A DNA stretch of 64,000 nucleotides, taken from assembly GCF_026262505.1 (NCBI RefSeq), contig NC_067208.1, positions 682,001 through 746,000 on the forward strand. The letters are read 5' to 3'. The DNA comes from Trichomonas vaginalis G3 (Eukaryota > Parabasalia > Trichomonadida > Trichomonadidae). This document shows positions 1 to 9,285 of the stretch, in pieces (the stretch's first letter is position 1; every line of letters starts with the position of its first letter). Below the pieces are notes generated by a model. That model was given only the letters and a program-made list of their open reading frames with translations, had not been told where the DNA came from and searched no databases. A program made the translations under genes and the position numbers.

Positions 1-550
1 TACCCTCTTGAATTTGTCAAGACTTCTTCGTAAATGTTTTGTCAAGACTTCTTCGTAAATGTTTTGTCAAGACTTCTTCGTAAATGTTTTGTCAAGACTT
101 CTTCGTAAATGTTTTGTCAAGACTTCTTCGTAAATGTTTTGTCAAGACTTCTTCGTAATGAGTGTAAAGGACCCAAAAATATAATTTAGGGTAGAAGGTT
201 AGATCTAACCTGTTTTCTAACCTGTTTTCTACCCTCTTGAATTTGTCATGACTTCTTCGTAAATGTTTTGTCATGACTTCTTCGTAAATGTTTTGTCAAG
301 ACTTCTTCGTAAATGTTTTGTCAAGACTTCTTCATCGTAATGAGCGTAAAGGACCCAAAAATATAATTTAGGGTAGAAGGTTAGATCTAACCTGTTTTCT
401 AACCTCATTTCTACCCTCTTGAATTTTCATGACTTCTTCGTAAATGTTTTGTCAAGACTTCTTCATCGTAATGAGCGTAAAGGACCCAAAAATATAATTT
501 AGGGTAGAAGGTTAGATCTAACCTGTTTTCTAACCTCATTTCTACCCTCT
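1..550. repeat. Tandem 25 bp arrays with palindromic spacers (left arm)
   Basis: Short tandem copies of about 25 bp (core CTTCTTCGTAAATGTTTTGTC) alternate with a spacer holding the 14 bp palindrome GGTTAGATCTAACC at 197-210, 379-392 and 510-523. The same units recur in opposite orientation at 2072-2590, so the gene between them sits in the loop of a long inverted repeat. Confidence 0.85.
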
Positions 551-571
551 TGAATTTTCATGAATTTTCCC

Positions 572-634
572 GAAATAAAAAATAAAGTTAGTTTTATTTT
601 TTTATTTTTTTTTATTTTGTATAAAAGAACAGAA
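572..634 (+). promoter_or_regulatory. Repeated 5' cassette before a KilA-type gene
   Basis: A purine-then-T-rich leader (AATAAAGTTAGTTTTATTTTT, then TTTTGTATAAAAGAACAGAA) ends at the ATG at 635. Nearly the same leader precedes four other KilA-type genes (2909, 30404, 31509, 33244). Its conservation outside coding sequence suggests a promoter or 5' leader; this is inference. Confidence 0.6.
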
Positions 635-1963
635 ATGTCAGTCGAAGCAACAACAATTCAAACAACAGCACCAAACTCGTTAGTCATGAATCCAACATCT
701 ATGTTAGTAGAAATGAAAAGCTTCATTCCTTCTTCATATACTTTTGAAACAGAAATCCAGAAGATAAAGCAGGAACTTTTAACAAGTACTTTGGACTGTT
801 GTGCGAAAGATGAACAAAATGAACAGTATCTTTACGACATGCAGGACCTGGTGGAACATTTACCCAAATTGCCTGAAATCCAACAACAAAAGCTCACTAT
901 TCCTGAATTCGATGAAATTGAAGTGAAACCAACTGACTCAGTAGAAATAAAGAAGTTCATACGAAAGGTAAACTATGAATTCCTTGGATTTCATTGCAAC
1001 CATAAGGTTATGGACAAAGATTGCGACATGGTATATAAGAATGTTTCTGACATATATAAATCTGAAGAATTTAAGACCTACGACAACTTTGTTTCGTTAG
1101 TTGCTGAATGTGTATGGCAGATAAGAGATAAAGATAAAAGATGTAAAATATGGAACAAACAAATAAAACCAGCAGCTTTTGAGATGAAGAGAGCAATTGA
1201 CGCCTTGGTTGTTCTAGCAGGTAAGGTTTCAGAATATAACGCAAAAATGAACCCGCAATGTTCAAAATGTAAGGCAGCAATGAGGAGATATAACTACTCC
1301 GTCAAAGAGATAGAAAGAATGAGAAACGACTATGCAGACTTAAAGACAGAAATGTCAAACATTGAGTTTGAAACAGTTAAAAAGATAGACAATGACACCA
1401 AATTGGTTAGAATAGGTGATTTAAACGTAAGATACTCAAAGAAATACAACAAATATTCTTTGTCAGACATTTTATCTCCATCTGGAAAGAGACCGAAGGA
1501 CTGGGTTAGAATTGCTTCTACTCAGAAAATTTTGACAAGAAATCCTGAGCTTATGATATCGGTAAGATTCTATGGAACTACAGCATATCTTATAGACAAA
1601 AGTCTTATACCAATAGTTTTGTTATGGTTAGACCCAGTTGTTGGATATAACTTCATAACATATGGTTCATTCGATACGGAACGTTGCAGTGAAGGCTTAC
1701 TTTACATCGTTCAGAAACCGAAGGACTTCAATACAAAAAGATATAAGATAGGAAGAACATATAATATAACTCAAAGATATGACAGTACAGTCAATAGAGT
1801 CAAGGTTGTGTTTGCTAATGATATGAGAGCTGCAGAAACAGAACTACTTGAAAAGTTTGAGAAAATGTATGGTGCTCCCATAAAAGGTAAAGAAACGTTT
1901 GAAGTAGATGAGATAGATAAAGCTATAAAATTATTTGACGAAGTTGCTGAAAAATACATGTAA
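635..1963 (+). CDS. KilA-N / T5orf172 (GIY-YIG-like) accessory protein
   Basis: 442 residues from the ATG at 635; an upstream in-frame ATG at 560 lies within the repeated leader, so I prefer 635. The N-terminal 250 residues are mostly helical, with Cys/His-containing stretches near YHCNHK-like and PQCSKCK motifs. A KilA-N-like DNA-binding segment follows (about 275-375). The C-terminus matches the T5orf172 / GIY-YIG-like fold (LLYIVQKPKDF, then KIGRTYNITQRY and a conserved Glu in the AAETELLEKF helix). Such fusions occur in large DNA viruses and phages and are thought to bind or nick DNA. The N-terminal half is almost the same as in the protein at 30404, with an unrelated C-terminus there. 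Function here is unknown; regulator or nuclease are the likely roles. Confidence 0.75.
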   Translation: MSVEATTIQTTAPNSLVMNPTSMLVEMKSFIPSSYTFETEIQKIKQELLTSTLDCCAKDEQNEQYLYDMQDLVEHLPKLPEIQQQKLTIPEFDEIEVKPTDSVEIKKFIRKVNYEFLGFHCNHKVMDKDCDMVYKNVSDIYKSEEFKTYDNFVSLVAECVWQIRDKDKRCKIWNKQIKPAAFEMKRAIDALVVLAGKVSEYNAKMNPQCSKCKAAMRRYNYSVKEIERMRNDYADLKTEMSNIEFETVKKIDNDTKLVRIGDLNVRYSKKYNKYSLSDILSPSGKRPKDWVRIASTQKILTRNPELMISVRFYGTTAYLIDKSLIPIVLLWLDPVVGYNFITYGSFDTERCSEGLLYIVQKPKDFNTKRYKIGRTYNITQRYDSTVNRVKVVFANDMRAAETELLEKFEKMYGAPIKGKETFEVDEIDKAIKLFDEVAEKYM

Positions 1964-2021
1964 AGCGTTTATTTTTGGTCTTTTGTGAAAGTCAGAAAAT
2001 AACGCTAATTTTTTTATAAAA

Positions 2022-2053
2022 TTTGACGAAGTGTCAACCTTCACTTCGTCAAA
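2022..2053 (+). terminator. Hairpin after KilA-type gene
   Basis: Perfect 12 bp inverted repeat TTTGACGAAGTG / CACTTCGTCAAA with an 8 nt loop, 58 nt after the stop. The same hairpin, with a 14 bp stem, lies at 30227-30262 downstream of the integrase of element A. A 3'-end or transcript-stability role is inferred. Confidence 0.45.
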
Positions 2054-2071
2054 AAAATCCCTGAAATCATG

Positions 2072-2590
2072 TCTTTACATACAAAATAAATGAAATAAAA
2101 CTAACTTTATTTTTTATTTCGGGAAAATTCATGAAAATTCACGAGGGTAGAAAACAGGTTAGAAAACAGGTTAGATCTAACCTTCTACCCTAAAATATAT
2201 TTTTGTCTGATTTACGCTCATTACGAAGAAGTTTTGACAAAACATGTACGAAGAAGTTTTGACAAAACATTTACGAAGAAGTCTTGACAAAACATATACG
2301 TTCATGTTTGACAAAACATATACGTTCATGTTTGACAAAACATTTACGAAGAAGTCTTGACAAAACATATACGATGAAATCATGAAAATTCATGAGGTGA
2401 GAAAAGAGGTTAGAAAACAGGTTAGATCTAACCATCTACCCTAAAATATATTTTTGTCTGATTTACGCTCATTACGAAGAAGTCTTGACAAAACATGTAC
2501 GATGAAATCATGAAAATTCACGAGGGTAGAAAACAGGTTAGAAAACAGGTTAGATCTAACCTTCTACCCTAAAATATATTTTTGCTGAAT
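2072..2590. repeat. Inverted arm with reversed 5' cassette and palindromes
   Basis: Reverse-oriented copy of the left arm: the accessory-gene leader appears on the minus strand (about 2072-2130), followed by GGTTAGATCTAACC palindromes at 2169-2182, 2420-2433 and 2548-2561 and tandem TTACGAAGAAGTCTTGACAA-type units at 2218-2370. The reversed leader has no long gene behind it. Confidence 0.8.
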
Positions 2591-2834
2591 TCAGCACAAA
2601 AATCTGAGTAAAATGGCATAAGATTGCTTCCCTCGGAAAACCGAGAGAAGAGATTCCGTATGAAAACAGTGAAGAACAGCGAGTAGGTAAGAAACCTTAG
2701 TCGCCAAAACTCTATGAAAATCATGAAGCACAGCGAGACCGACTTTTTTCTGGGTCGCCTAAAACTCTATGAAAACAGTGAAGAACAGCGAGTACGTAAG
2801 AAACCTTAGTCGCCAAAACTCTATGAAAACAGTG
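2591..2834 (+). repeat. KilA-gene remnant and short tandem repeats
   Basis: About 45 bp near 2618-2662 match the central part of the KilA-N gene at 33244 (CCTCGGAAAACCGAGAG core) rather than the neighbouring gene at 2909. Tandem copies of a roughly 50 bp unit containing CTATGAAAACAGTGAAGAAC follow. I read it as debris from an earlier accessory gene. Confidence 0.6.
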
Positions 2835-2908
2835 AATTTCCTTAAGATAGAAAAAATAAAGTTAGTTTTATTTTTATTTATTTTTTTATTTTGTATGTAA
2901 GGACAGAT
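2835..2908 (+). promoter_or_regulatory. Repeated 5' cassette
   Basis: Same leader as at 572-634, here beginning GAATTTCCTTAAGATAG and ending directly before the ATG at 2909. Confidence 0.6.
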
Positions 2909-3733
2909 ATGTCAACATCAGAGAACACAACAACTGCTATCGTTCATGAAGCCATAAATGAAGAATATGAGTACATACAGTTTAACAAACAATTACGTCT
3001 CATTCGTTCGGTCAAAGACGATATGTACCAAATGCAAAGTATTTTGACAGCATGTTTTGCTCCAGACACTAAACACGCAGACGACTGGTTCAAAAACCAA
3101 AGCACACAAGAACTTTTGAGTGAAATTTCTCTAGACCGACTTTTTTCGGTCTTGCATAAAACACATGAAAATCGTAAAAATTTGCCAATAAATTTAAGAG
3201 GATATTATGTACATAGACTTTTAGTAAATGCAGTTGCAATGTGGGCTTCGCCTCGTTATGCATGGCATGTTTACAAACTTCTTGACGAAATTCATAGACA
3301 AGAACGTGAAGAGATGGAAAACAAGCTTGAAGCAAAAGATGAAGTCATTGAAGCAAAAGACAAAAACATTCAGAAAAGAATACCACGTTCGGTACCAAAA
3401 GGAAAGGAAAAGAACTATAAGTATATGATTTATACTGAAGATATGGAGAAAGAAGAAGACAGTGACATGGTTATGTTGCATTTAGTCAGAAGAAACAACA
3501 AAAGCTTTTACGACCTTGCTAAGATTTACAAATCTGACAGAAATTGGTTCTATCGCGAAAACTTACCGATTTCAATGACCCCAAATGAAGATGTGAAACA
3601 AATAGTTCAAGATACGTTACCTCAAACACACTATGATATGAAAGGTTGTACAATACTTACCTTCAAAGAAGACTTACCGCTACTGAAGGAAAAAATAACA
3701 GAGTATTTTGACAACTTCAAACAAGTAGAGTAA
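2909..3733 (+). CDS. KilA-N domain accessory protein
   Basis: 274 residues; the start at 2909 is chosen because the six upstream codons lie in the repeated leader. A KilA-N-like core (GYYVHRLLVNAVAMWASPRY, about residues 98-118) is followed by a charged helical linker and a conserved C-terminal half (LHLVRRNNKSFYDLAKIYKS) that resembles the DUF3627-like tails of viral KilA-N proteins. It is a close paralogue of the protein at 33244 in element A: both ends are nearly identical, while the segment at about residues 45-95 differs strongly. A DNA-binding regulator of viral type is likely; the target is unknown. Confidence 0.75.
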   Translation: MSTSENTTTAIVHEAINEEYEYIQFNKQLRLIRSVKDDMYQMQSILTACFAPDTKHADDWFKNQSTQELLSEISLDRLFSVLHKTHENRKNLPINLRGYYVHRLLVNAVAMWASPRYAWHVYKLLDEIHRQEREEMENKLEAKDEVIEAKDKNIQKRIPRSVPKGKEKNYKYMIYTEDMEKEEDSDMVMLHLVRRNNKSFYDLAKIYKSDRNWFYRENLPISMTPNEDVKQIVQDTLPQTHYDMKGCTILTFKEDLPLLKEKITEYFDNFKQVE

Positions 3734-3827
3734 ATTGCACTCTTTATTTTTACGCTTGACTTCAGATGGCTCAAGTAGCTCAATTAGGTAAATTGCCTCG
3801 TCAAATCCTTCTGGCATTCCGAGTCCT

Positions 3828-4026
3828 TCCATCCGACAGAAAAAGTTTTTCCTTCCGACAGAAAAAGTTTTTCCTTCCGACAGAAAAAATTTTTCCCGAC
3901 GACAAGAAAAAATTTTCCAGTTGTCCGTCCGTAAACCATTCAAATTTTCGAAAATTGAGAACTTTTTGGTCGAACTTCAGAAAAAGTTTTTCCTTCCGAC
4001 AGAAAAAGTTTTTCCTTCCGACAGGA
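3828..4026. repeat. Array of GAAAAAGTTTTTC hairpins
   Basis: Multiple short palindromes (TCCGACAGAAAAAGTTTTTC and variants) in two clusters separated by about 60 bp. Open frames across the stretch on both strands are low-complexity products of the repeat and are not called as genes. Confidence 0.7.
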
Positions 4027-4133
4027 CACAAACGGATGACTGACGTTCCTCTTCCTGAATGCCTTCCAAAGCCAGAAGAAGACCGACAGCCCAGCACCAC
4101 AACAGACTTACTAAGACTAAACACTTACATTTT

Positions 4134-4992
4134 TCAAGCTTGACTTTTTACAATTTGAACTTTGTTTGCGTAGATATGAATTCTGAAAGAAGTATGAGGG
4201 TCTTGTATGACTTTGTACTTCTCCCATAGTTCATGTCTGTCAAACTTACCTGCCATGGACTCTTTCATAAGTTCCATGAAATCGTCGTCGGACAATCCGG
4301 GGAAAAGTATAATGTCAGTAAGTATTCTTTTAACATCCTTACTTAAACTCTTTGCTGTCTGTACACAAATGACAACTGAGATGTTAAAGTGTCTGAGCTT
4401 CTTAAGAATTCGACACATATCTTGGTCTCTATTCTTTAACAAAGGATGAGAGGCGAAATCATCTAAAAAAGAAGACATCTATGAGGGTATGTCTTCCAAT
4501 CGTAAGATTGCAATTTCTTCGAAATGTATTCTATCTCTTTCTGTTTGTTTCTGAAGTGTTTCTTCTCTAATATTCTCTGCATTTCCTCATTTGGGTCTTT
4601 AAACTTCGAATTTATATACTCATTTATAGCATTATACTTCAAAACTCTTCTTTGGTACTTCTTTATCCAATCTAACAACTCAGTATCCTTTATACATACT
4701 AACTTAGACTTCTTTATAATATCTTTGAACGAATTGACGGTTTGGTCAAATTGACCAGAAGTACACAAATAACAACTAACTCATAGAATGGGTTCTTCTC
4801 ATCTAGTTCTTGTTGTTGTGCAGCCATTTTAAGATAAGTGAAAGTCTTACCAGACCCAGGTGGTGCAATTAGACCTGTTATACCATTCTGAGCAAATAAG
4901 AACTTGTCATGTATAGGCTTTATCTGAGCATTTTCTAACTTCCTCTTGTTCTTGTTTAAAACATTCTCAAAATTTCTTGTCAATGTCAGCAA
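4134..4992 (-). pseudogene. A32-like packaging ATPase (element C), broken
   Basis: The product resembles the FtsK/HerA-type DNA-packaging ATPases of Polintons and large DNA viruses. The Walker A motif APPGSGKT is near the N-terminus, and a C-terminal part with DDFASHPLLKN (Walker B-like), SVVICVQTAK (sensor) and LFPGLSDDDF matches the order seen in the ATPases of elements A and B. About two breaks. In an intact element this protein would pump the genome into the capsid. Confidence 0.75.
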
Positions 4993-5045
4993 ACTTTTTT
5001 TCTAACATATTTTTAGAAAAATTAAAATTTTTATCTTTTTAGAAA

Positions 5046-5498
5046 ATGTCTAGCGATTTCGCTATCTATATTCGAGACAAACTTTTTGACAGCAAAACAT
5101 CTGTCGACCATAAAATCTTACATAGTGTAAACAAGAAAGGTGAATTTGTTCTAAAGTTCTGTTTCTGGGAATATGACAAGAACCATAAAACATTAAGCAG
5201 AGCAGTCTTAAAATTTGTCAATGACAGCCTTGTTGACAGAGATGACGCCGATTGGAAAGATGAAGTCCAACAAAAGTTCTTAGAATGCAAAGAAGACACA
5301 TGCGCTGTTCTTGAAGATGAAATAGAAAACAGAATAGAAGAGCTATTAAAGGACAAAGAACTTTTACAAAAATATGGTTCTGAGAAGTTTGACATAACTC
5401 CACCAGAAAAGAAGAAGAGAGAAAAGAAAGAAAAGAAAGTAGAAGAAGAGAAGAAAGAACCTGAACCAGTTCCAGAGAAAAAGAAATTTGACATGTAA
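5046..5498 (+). CDS. Unknown protein with Lys/Glu-rich tail
   Basis: 150 residues. The first 110 form a mixed alpha/beta-looking, acidic region (CFWEYDKNHKTLSRAV); residues 115-150 are a repetitive KKKREKKEKK / EEEKKEPEP tail. It lies between the ATPase and the candidate single-strand-binding gene, both on the opposite strand. TATTTTTAT-like sequence lies just upstream of the ATG. No family recognised. The tail would suit a disordered or nucleic-acid-contacting role, but that is speculation. Confidence 0.6.
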   Translation: MSSDFAIYIRDKLFDSKTSVDHKILHSVNKKGEFVLKFCFWEYDKNHKTLSRAVLKFVNDSLVDRDDADWKDEVQQKFLECKEDTCAVLEDEIENRIEELLKDKELLQKYGSEKFDITPPEKKKREKKEKKVEEEKKEPEPVPEKKKFDM

Positions 5499-5514
5499 AA
5501 ATAAAATTTTATTT

Positions 5515-5936
5515 TTAGAACATTTCTGGGTCAATGTCAATGTTCTCTTCCTCTTTAGGAGCAAACACTGGCTTAGACTCTAAAATCTTTTTACCCAATT
5601 TACCTTGAACTTCAACTATCTTAGACTCATAATATTCATAGTCGTCTGCTTTCTTTGGTTCATAAGGTATAACAAGTTTGTATGCTTTGCCTTCTTTAAG
5701 GTTTGAAAACCTTCTGTCAAAACTTTCTTTGACTGCTAACAAACCTTCTATGTCTAAGTCTTCAAATTTCGCACCATTTTTAGTCACAATAGCAAACTTA
5801 ACTGGTTCGATGTTCCAAACTTGCTGCTGAATGAAGACTTTTCAAAATGGTAGAAGTAAACATTCAAATATGTGAATGGGTCTAGTTCTTCTTTAAGTCC
5901 TGACATGTACTTGTTTACTGAGATGAATTTCGTCAT
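5515..5936 (-). pseudogene. Candidate ssDNA-binding protein (element C), broken
   Basis: About 140 codons, with about one break. The C-terminus is strongly acidic and ends IDIDPEMF, like the tips of single-strand-binding proteins. The gene lies immediately downstream of the SF3 helicase on the same strand. The gene at 36405-36879 in element A, next to PolB, has a similar size and an acidic end (EEIDPEAI). Both being beside the replication enzyme is the main argument; no OB-fold can be shown by eye. Confidence 0.4.
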
Positions 5937-5976
5937 CTTTTCTATCGGATAAAAAAATATTTTTTTTTAAATTTAC

Positions 5977-7209
5977 TCATAAAAATTTTTCTTTGTATAT
6001 ACACCATTCTGTACGTCTAAAAGACTTTTGACAATTTGCCAAGAATGTTCGTTTAGACGCTGTCATATAACCATATTCTTGACAATATTGTTTATACGAA
6101 TCGTACAATGACCTTTCATCTAATGACACAAAGTCAGTTTCATCTATGAACAGTTCATATACACTCTTGTTTGCTTCTAACAATGTTTGTCTCTCTTCGG
6201 TATGTGGAATTTGTCTTGGATTGAACTTTGAAATATCTAATGTCATAAAATATGAGAACAAGTGGTTGTAAAAGTCAGATGTCAAAGTTTCTGCTAAGTC
6301 GTCAAAATATTCTGTATCTTGCATATGAGAATCTGACGTTCTGACAACTACATATCTTCTGTCAGAACTTTCTAATTTCATCGGAACAGCATTGTTTGAA
6401 ACCATAATGAAGTTTGCAACATTTTCACAAACTCTTTGGTCTTTATATTTTCTTTCAACAACTCCAACTTTGTCTGTTATAAGACTCTTCAAAGCATCTG
6501 AGTTCAAAACTTTTGTTGTATCTATACTTTGAAGTTCATTGCAAACTATAAGTTTCATATTCTCTATTGAGGAGTTAAACTTGCCACAGATGTTTTCTAA
6601 GTTTGTCATATTCGGGTTCGAATAACCTTCTAACAGTTTGCACAAAATATCTGTAAAGAATGTGTTCTTACCAGTTCCTTGTTTTCCAATTATAATGAGA
6701 GCAGTTTCATTTTTAGCACTTGGATGTTGTAAGATGTTTGCAAACCAACATAAGATATACTCATAGACTCTTTCGTTTCCATTGCATATAATTTCTTTGA
6801 CATGGTCTAACCAAGCTTCTATAATATTTTCTTTCCATTCTACTTGTTCGTATTTATATCCAGTGAAGATAGAATAGAAGTTTGGAGAAGGTGTATAGAA
6901 CTTTATACCTCGAACTGAAAAATCTTCTAACTTTGACAATAAGATATCCCAAGCATCTAACATCTTCATGCCAACTTGTACAACTTTTATTTTCTTAAGT
7001 TTCTGTCTACATTCTTGTTCTGAAACTATTGTTGCTCTTGGTTTGTTAAAGACTACATCCCATTCTTTCATAACATAACATTCTGGGGCAGAGTCGACAT
7101 AAATGACTAAACGTTTCAAATTCTCGACTGCTTTGTTATAGTCTCGAAATGGACACATATTTCTGAATGCTTGGAAGTCATAAAAATCTGAAACATCTAT
7201 TCTGTACAT
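5977..7209 (-). CDS. SF3 (D5-like) helicase
   Basis: 410 residues. Walker A GKQGTGKN lies at about 175-182, Walker B-like LIVCNEL at 220-226, the SF3 motif C region FIMVSNNAVPM at 267-277, and the arginine-finger segment SSDRRYVVV just after. This is the order of superfamily 3 helicases in poxvirus D5, nucleocytoplasmic large DNA viruses and virophages. The first 150 residues are a D5_N-like region; no primase signature is seen. TTTATTTTTAT lies 5-15 nt before the ATG. It would unwind DNA at replication forks. The reading frame looks whole, in contrast with most of the element. Confidence 0.85.
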   Translation of the reverse strand: MYRIDVSDFYDFQAFRNMCPFRDYNKAVENLKRLVIYVDSAPECYVMKEWDVVFNKPRATIVSEQECRQKLKKIKVVQVGMKMLDAWDILLSKLEDFSVRGIKFYTPSPNFYSIFTGYKYEQVEWKENIIEAWLDHVKEIICNGNERVYEYILCWFANILQHPSAKNETALIIIGKQGTGKNTFFTDILCKLLEGYSNPNMTNLENICGKFNSSIENMKLIVCNELQSIDTTKVLNSDALKSLITDKVGVVERKYKDQRVCENVANFIMVSNNAVPMKLESSDRRYVVVRTSDSHMQDTEYFDDLAETLTSDFYNHLFSYFMTLDISKFNPRQIPHTEERQTLLEANKSVYELFIDETDFVSLDERSLYDSYKQYCQEYGYMTASKRTFLANCQKSFRRTEWCIYKEKFL

Positions 7210-7211
7210 TT

Positions 7212-8035
7212 TTATAAAAATAAAAAAAAATATTTTTTTTTATTCTTGACTTGTTGTTGCATTTGTTGCATTTGTTGTTCTTGAGCTATTTGTTGTTGAA
7301 GTTGTTCTTGTAATACAATACTTTCACCAGTTGCATCTTCCAATTCGAAACTTTCTGCCGTCATTGACAAATACATAGGACATAAAATTTTACAGGAACA
7401 AATCGTCAACTAATGTCAACGTTATACTTGCCAAAGTGTTTGAGTTCACTAAGGTTGAAAATTCTGCATTCGAATGAACAATAGGCAAACCAGCAGAGAA
7501 AGTATTGTTTATACGCATAAGTATCTTTTGGTCATAATAGTTTCTGTCAACATTCGAATAACACTTTGAACCTAAGTTTAAACAATATATAAGATTGGTG
7601 TGCTTAATGTCAATGGAATAGACATTCCTTGTATGACACTTTTCCTGTTATAGGAAACTGTTGGTAGTAAAAACCAGAAATAAGTTTTGTATTATAGCTC
7701 ATATCGTTTATAGTAAAACTCAGTCGGACATCCAAACATAATGAAACCTGCTCTAGTTGCAGCACATGTTACACCCGTACTTAAAGTATTAAATAAGTCA
7801 ACAAAACCTGTTGGTGGTATATCTGAGTAAGTATCTTCAAAGGAGTATTTTTTTACCATTCACAACAATAAAGTCTTCTGGTGTCAAAAGAGCAAAACAG
7901 GCTTTAGTCGTCATTGTGTTTAAGGTTAGTTTACAATATCGTCCTTGAGGACTTTGTAAGTTTGTTGTTATAGAATTATATGACCTCAGGGTTTTTTAGT
8001 CGTAATAGTATAAAACATTATATATCTTCTGCCAT
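7212..8035 (-). pseudogene. Penton-like minor capsid gene (element C), decayed
   Basis: Fragments on the minus strand read as a jelly-roll minor capsid protein: IPPTGFVDLFNTLSTGVTC, then MRINNTFSAGLPIVHSNAEF and a strand ending ASITLTLVDDLFL, followed by a Gln-rich tail (QQQIAQEQQMQQMQQQ). The order resembles penton proteins of Polintons, where an I-x-L-x-D strand lies near the C-terminus. Several breaks. Its stop abuts the helicase start. Confidence 0.5.
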
Positions 8036-8087
8036 TTATATATATTTAAAAGTTTTCTGAAAGTGGAGAAGAACTTCATCTAAACTT

Positions 8088-8270
8088 TCACATGGCGTTT
8101 CGAAGTTCTCTGTCTAAGAAGTTCAAATATTTTGTAACAAGAACTTTCCTTTGTCTACACGAACAAACAAAACAGGGTCTTTCATATCGTTCAAAAGGTT
8201 GTAAAAGTCCTTTACATGAAATAAAGTCTATATTATTTTTCTTCAAACATCTTTCAAGAAGTTTTGACAT
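8088..8270 (-). CDS. Small unknown protein (element C)
   Basis: 60 residues beginning MSKLLERCLKKNNI. It starts 6 nt after the stop of the gene upstream (8277-8805). In element A the small gene at 25019 has a comparable N-terminus (MQQLTRELRAKNI) and also neighbours a penton-like gene and the homologue of 8277-8805, so this is probably its divergent counterpart. Weak but consistent synteny. Confidence 0.4.
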   Translation of the reverse strand: MSKLLERCLKKNNIDFISCKGLLQPFERYERPCFVCSCRQRKVLVTKYLNFLDRELRNAM

Positions 8271-8276
8271 TTTTAC

Positions 8277-8805
8277 TTAGCAAATAAATTTTAATGAAAT
8301 GTTGTGGTCGTCAAATATTTTATACGTCTGGGAAACTATACTTTAAGTTCAACGTTTCACCTCCTTTCATAACGTATATCTTTCAATGACATTATATGAA
8401 ACACCACAGCAACTAATGTCGGGTTCTATTTCTTTGATGTTTATATCGTCTGCCTCTGTCAAAAGTTTCAATAGTTCTTTCAAAACTTCATGAGGTGCAA
8501 TGACATATGAGTTCACTTTACAGGGTTGTGTTCGACCAAGTTTAACATTAACTTAAAGCTTGACAAATCTTCTCCTGAGTTTGAAGTTTGTCTTTCAGTT
8601 GTTGGTAGTCGTTCGAATATCTGCACAAACTTAAGTCTCTGCTAACTTCAGGATATGTTGGTTGTTCTTTTACAGGAACAATTGTTATACCATCTTCGTC
8701 CTCGTATGGTTTCCCCACTTCAACATCTCTGTCTTTGACATTGACAATAACACTTTGACTGTTTGTTTGAGTTGGTGAATTTAACTTCACATCTGCCACC
8801 GCCAT
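8277..8805 (-). pseudogene. Homologue of the 24394/62764 gene, broken
   Basis: The N-terminal part is polar (LNSPTQTNSQSVIVNV, YPEVSRDLSLCRYSND). The C-terminal part contains KELLKLLTEADDINIKEIE, then EPDISCCGVSYNVIE. This aligns in order with LENVISRIT ... LDPEIECCG of the product at 62764-63378 in element B, including the paired cysteines. Function unknown; conservation between two element types marks it as a core gene. A few breaks. Confidence 0.5.
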
Positions 8806-8867
8806 TAAACCTTTTGAAACACTTACGCTTCTATTTTCGGAAATGACATTTTACTTAGAATAAAAGA

Positions 8868-9285
8868 TGGACGTATTCGAGTATCTCTTCGAATTGAAGC
8901 AGAACAAAGTTTACACACACAAACAATACAAATACATTGACAGAATAGTTCTTTATACAAACAATGGTAAATGTTATAGAATAGCAGTCTTTGCTGAACC
9001 AAAATATTTTCATAAAGCAAGAAAGTTGGTATAACTGAAATGGTGAAAGTTCTTGAAGCAGACAAAAATATAACTTCAAAACTTACAGATATTTCTAAAG
9101 GAAAGTTTATAATACAATATTATGTCAAAACTGGCGTACTGTCAATATTTGACGGAGAGAAGTCAGTTCAAGAACAACTTACTGACCTGCTGCCAAAATC
9201 TGCTCGATGGAAGCTGTCGTTATGCCAATCTGAGGAAGCCCCAGCAGGTTTCATCGAACGAATCTTCAAAGAGCATCTTCCGTGA
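8868..9285 (+). pseudogene. Unknown plus-strand gene (element C), broken
   Basis: Begins MDVFEYLFELKQNKVYTHKQ and later reads KFIIQYYVKTGVLSIFDGEK. About 139 codons, about one break. It is the only plus-strand gene between the helicase and the right end of the element. A weak beta-rich pattern and no recognised family. Confidence 0.4.

Noticed and set aside
1-550. CRISPR-like array
   Set aside because: Units are head-to-tail tandem repeats with identical, not unique, spacers, and the DNA is eukaryotic in character.
3766-4143. 125-residue plus-strand open frame (and a minus-strand partner)
   Set aside because: Both run through the palindromic array and encode only its low-complexity repeats.
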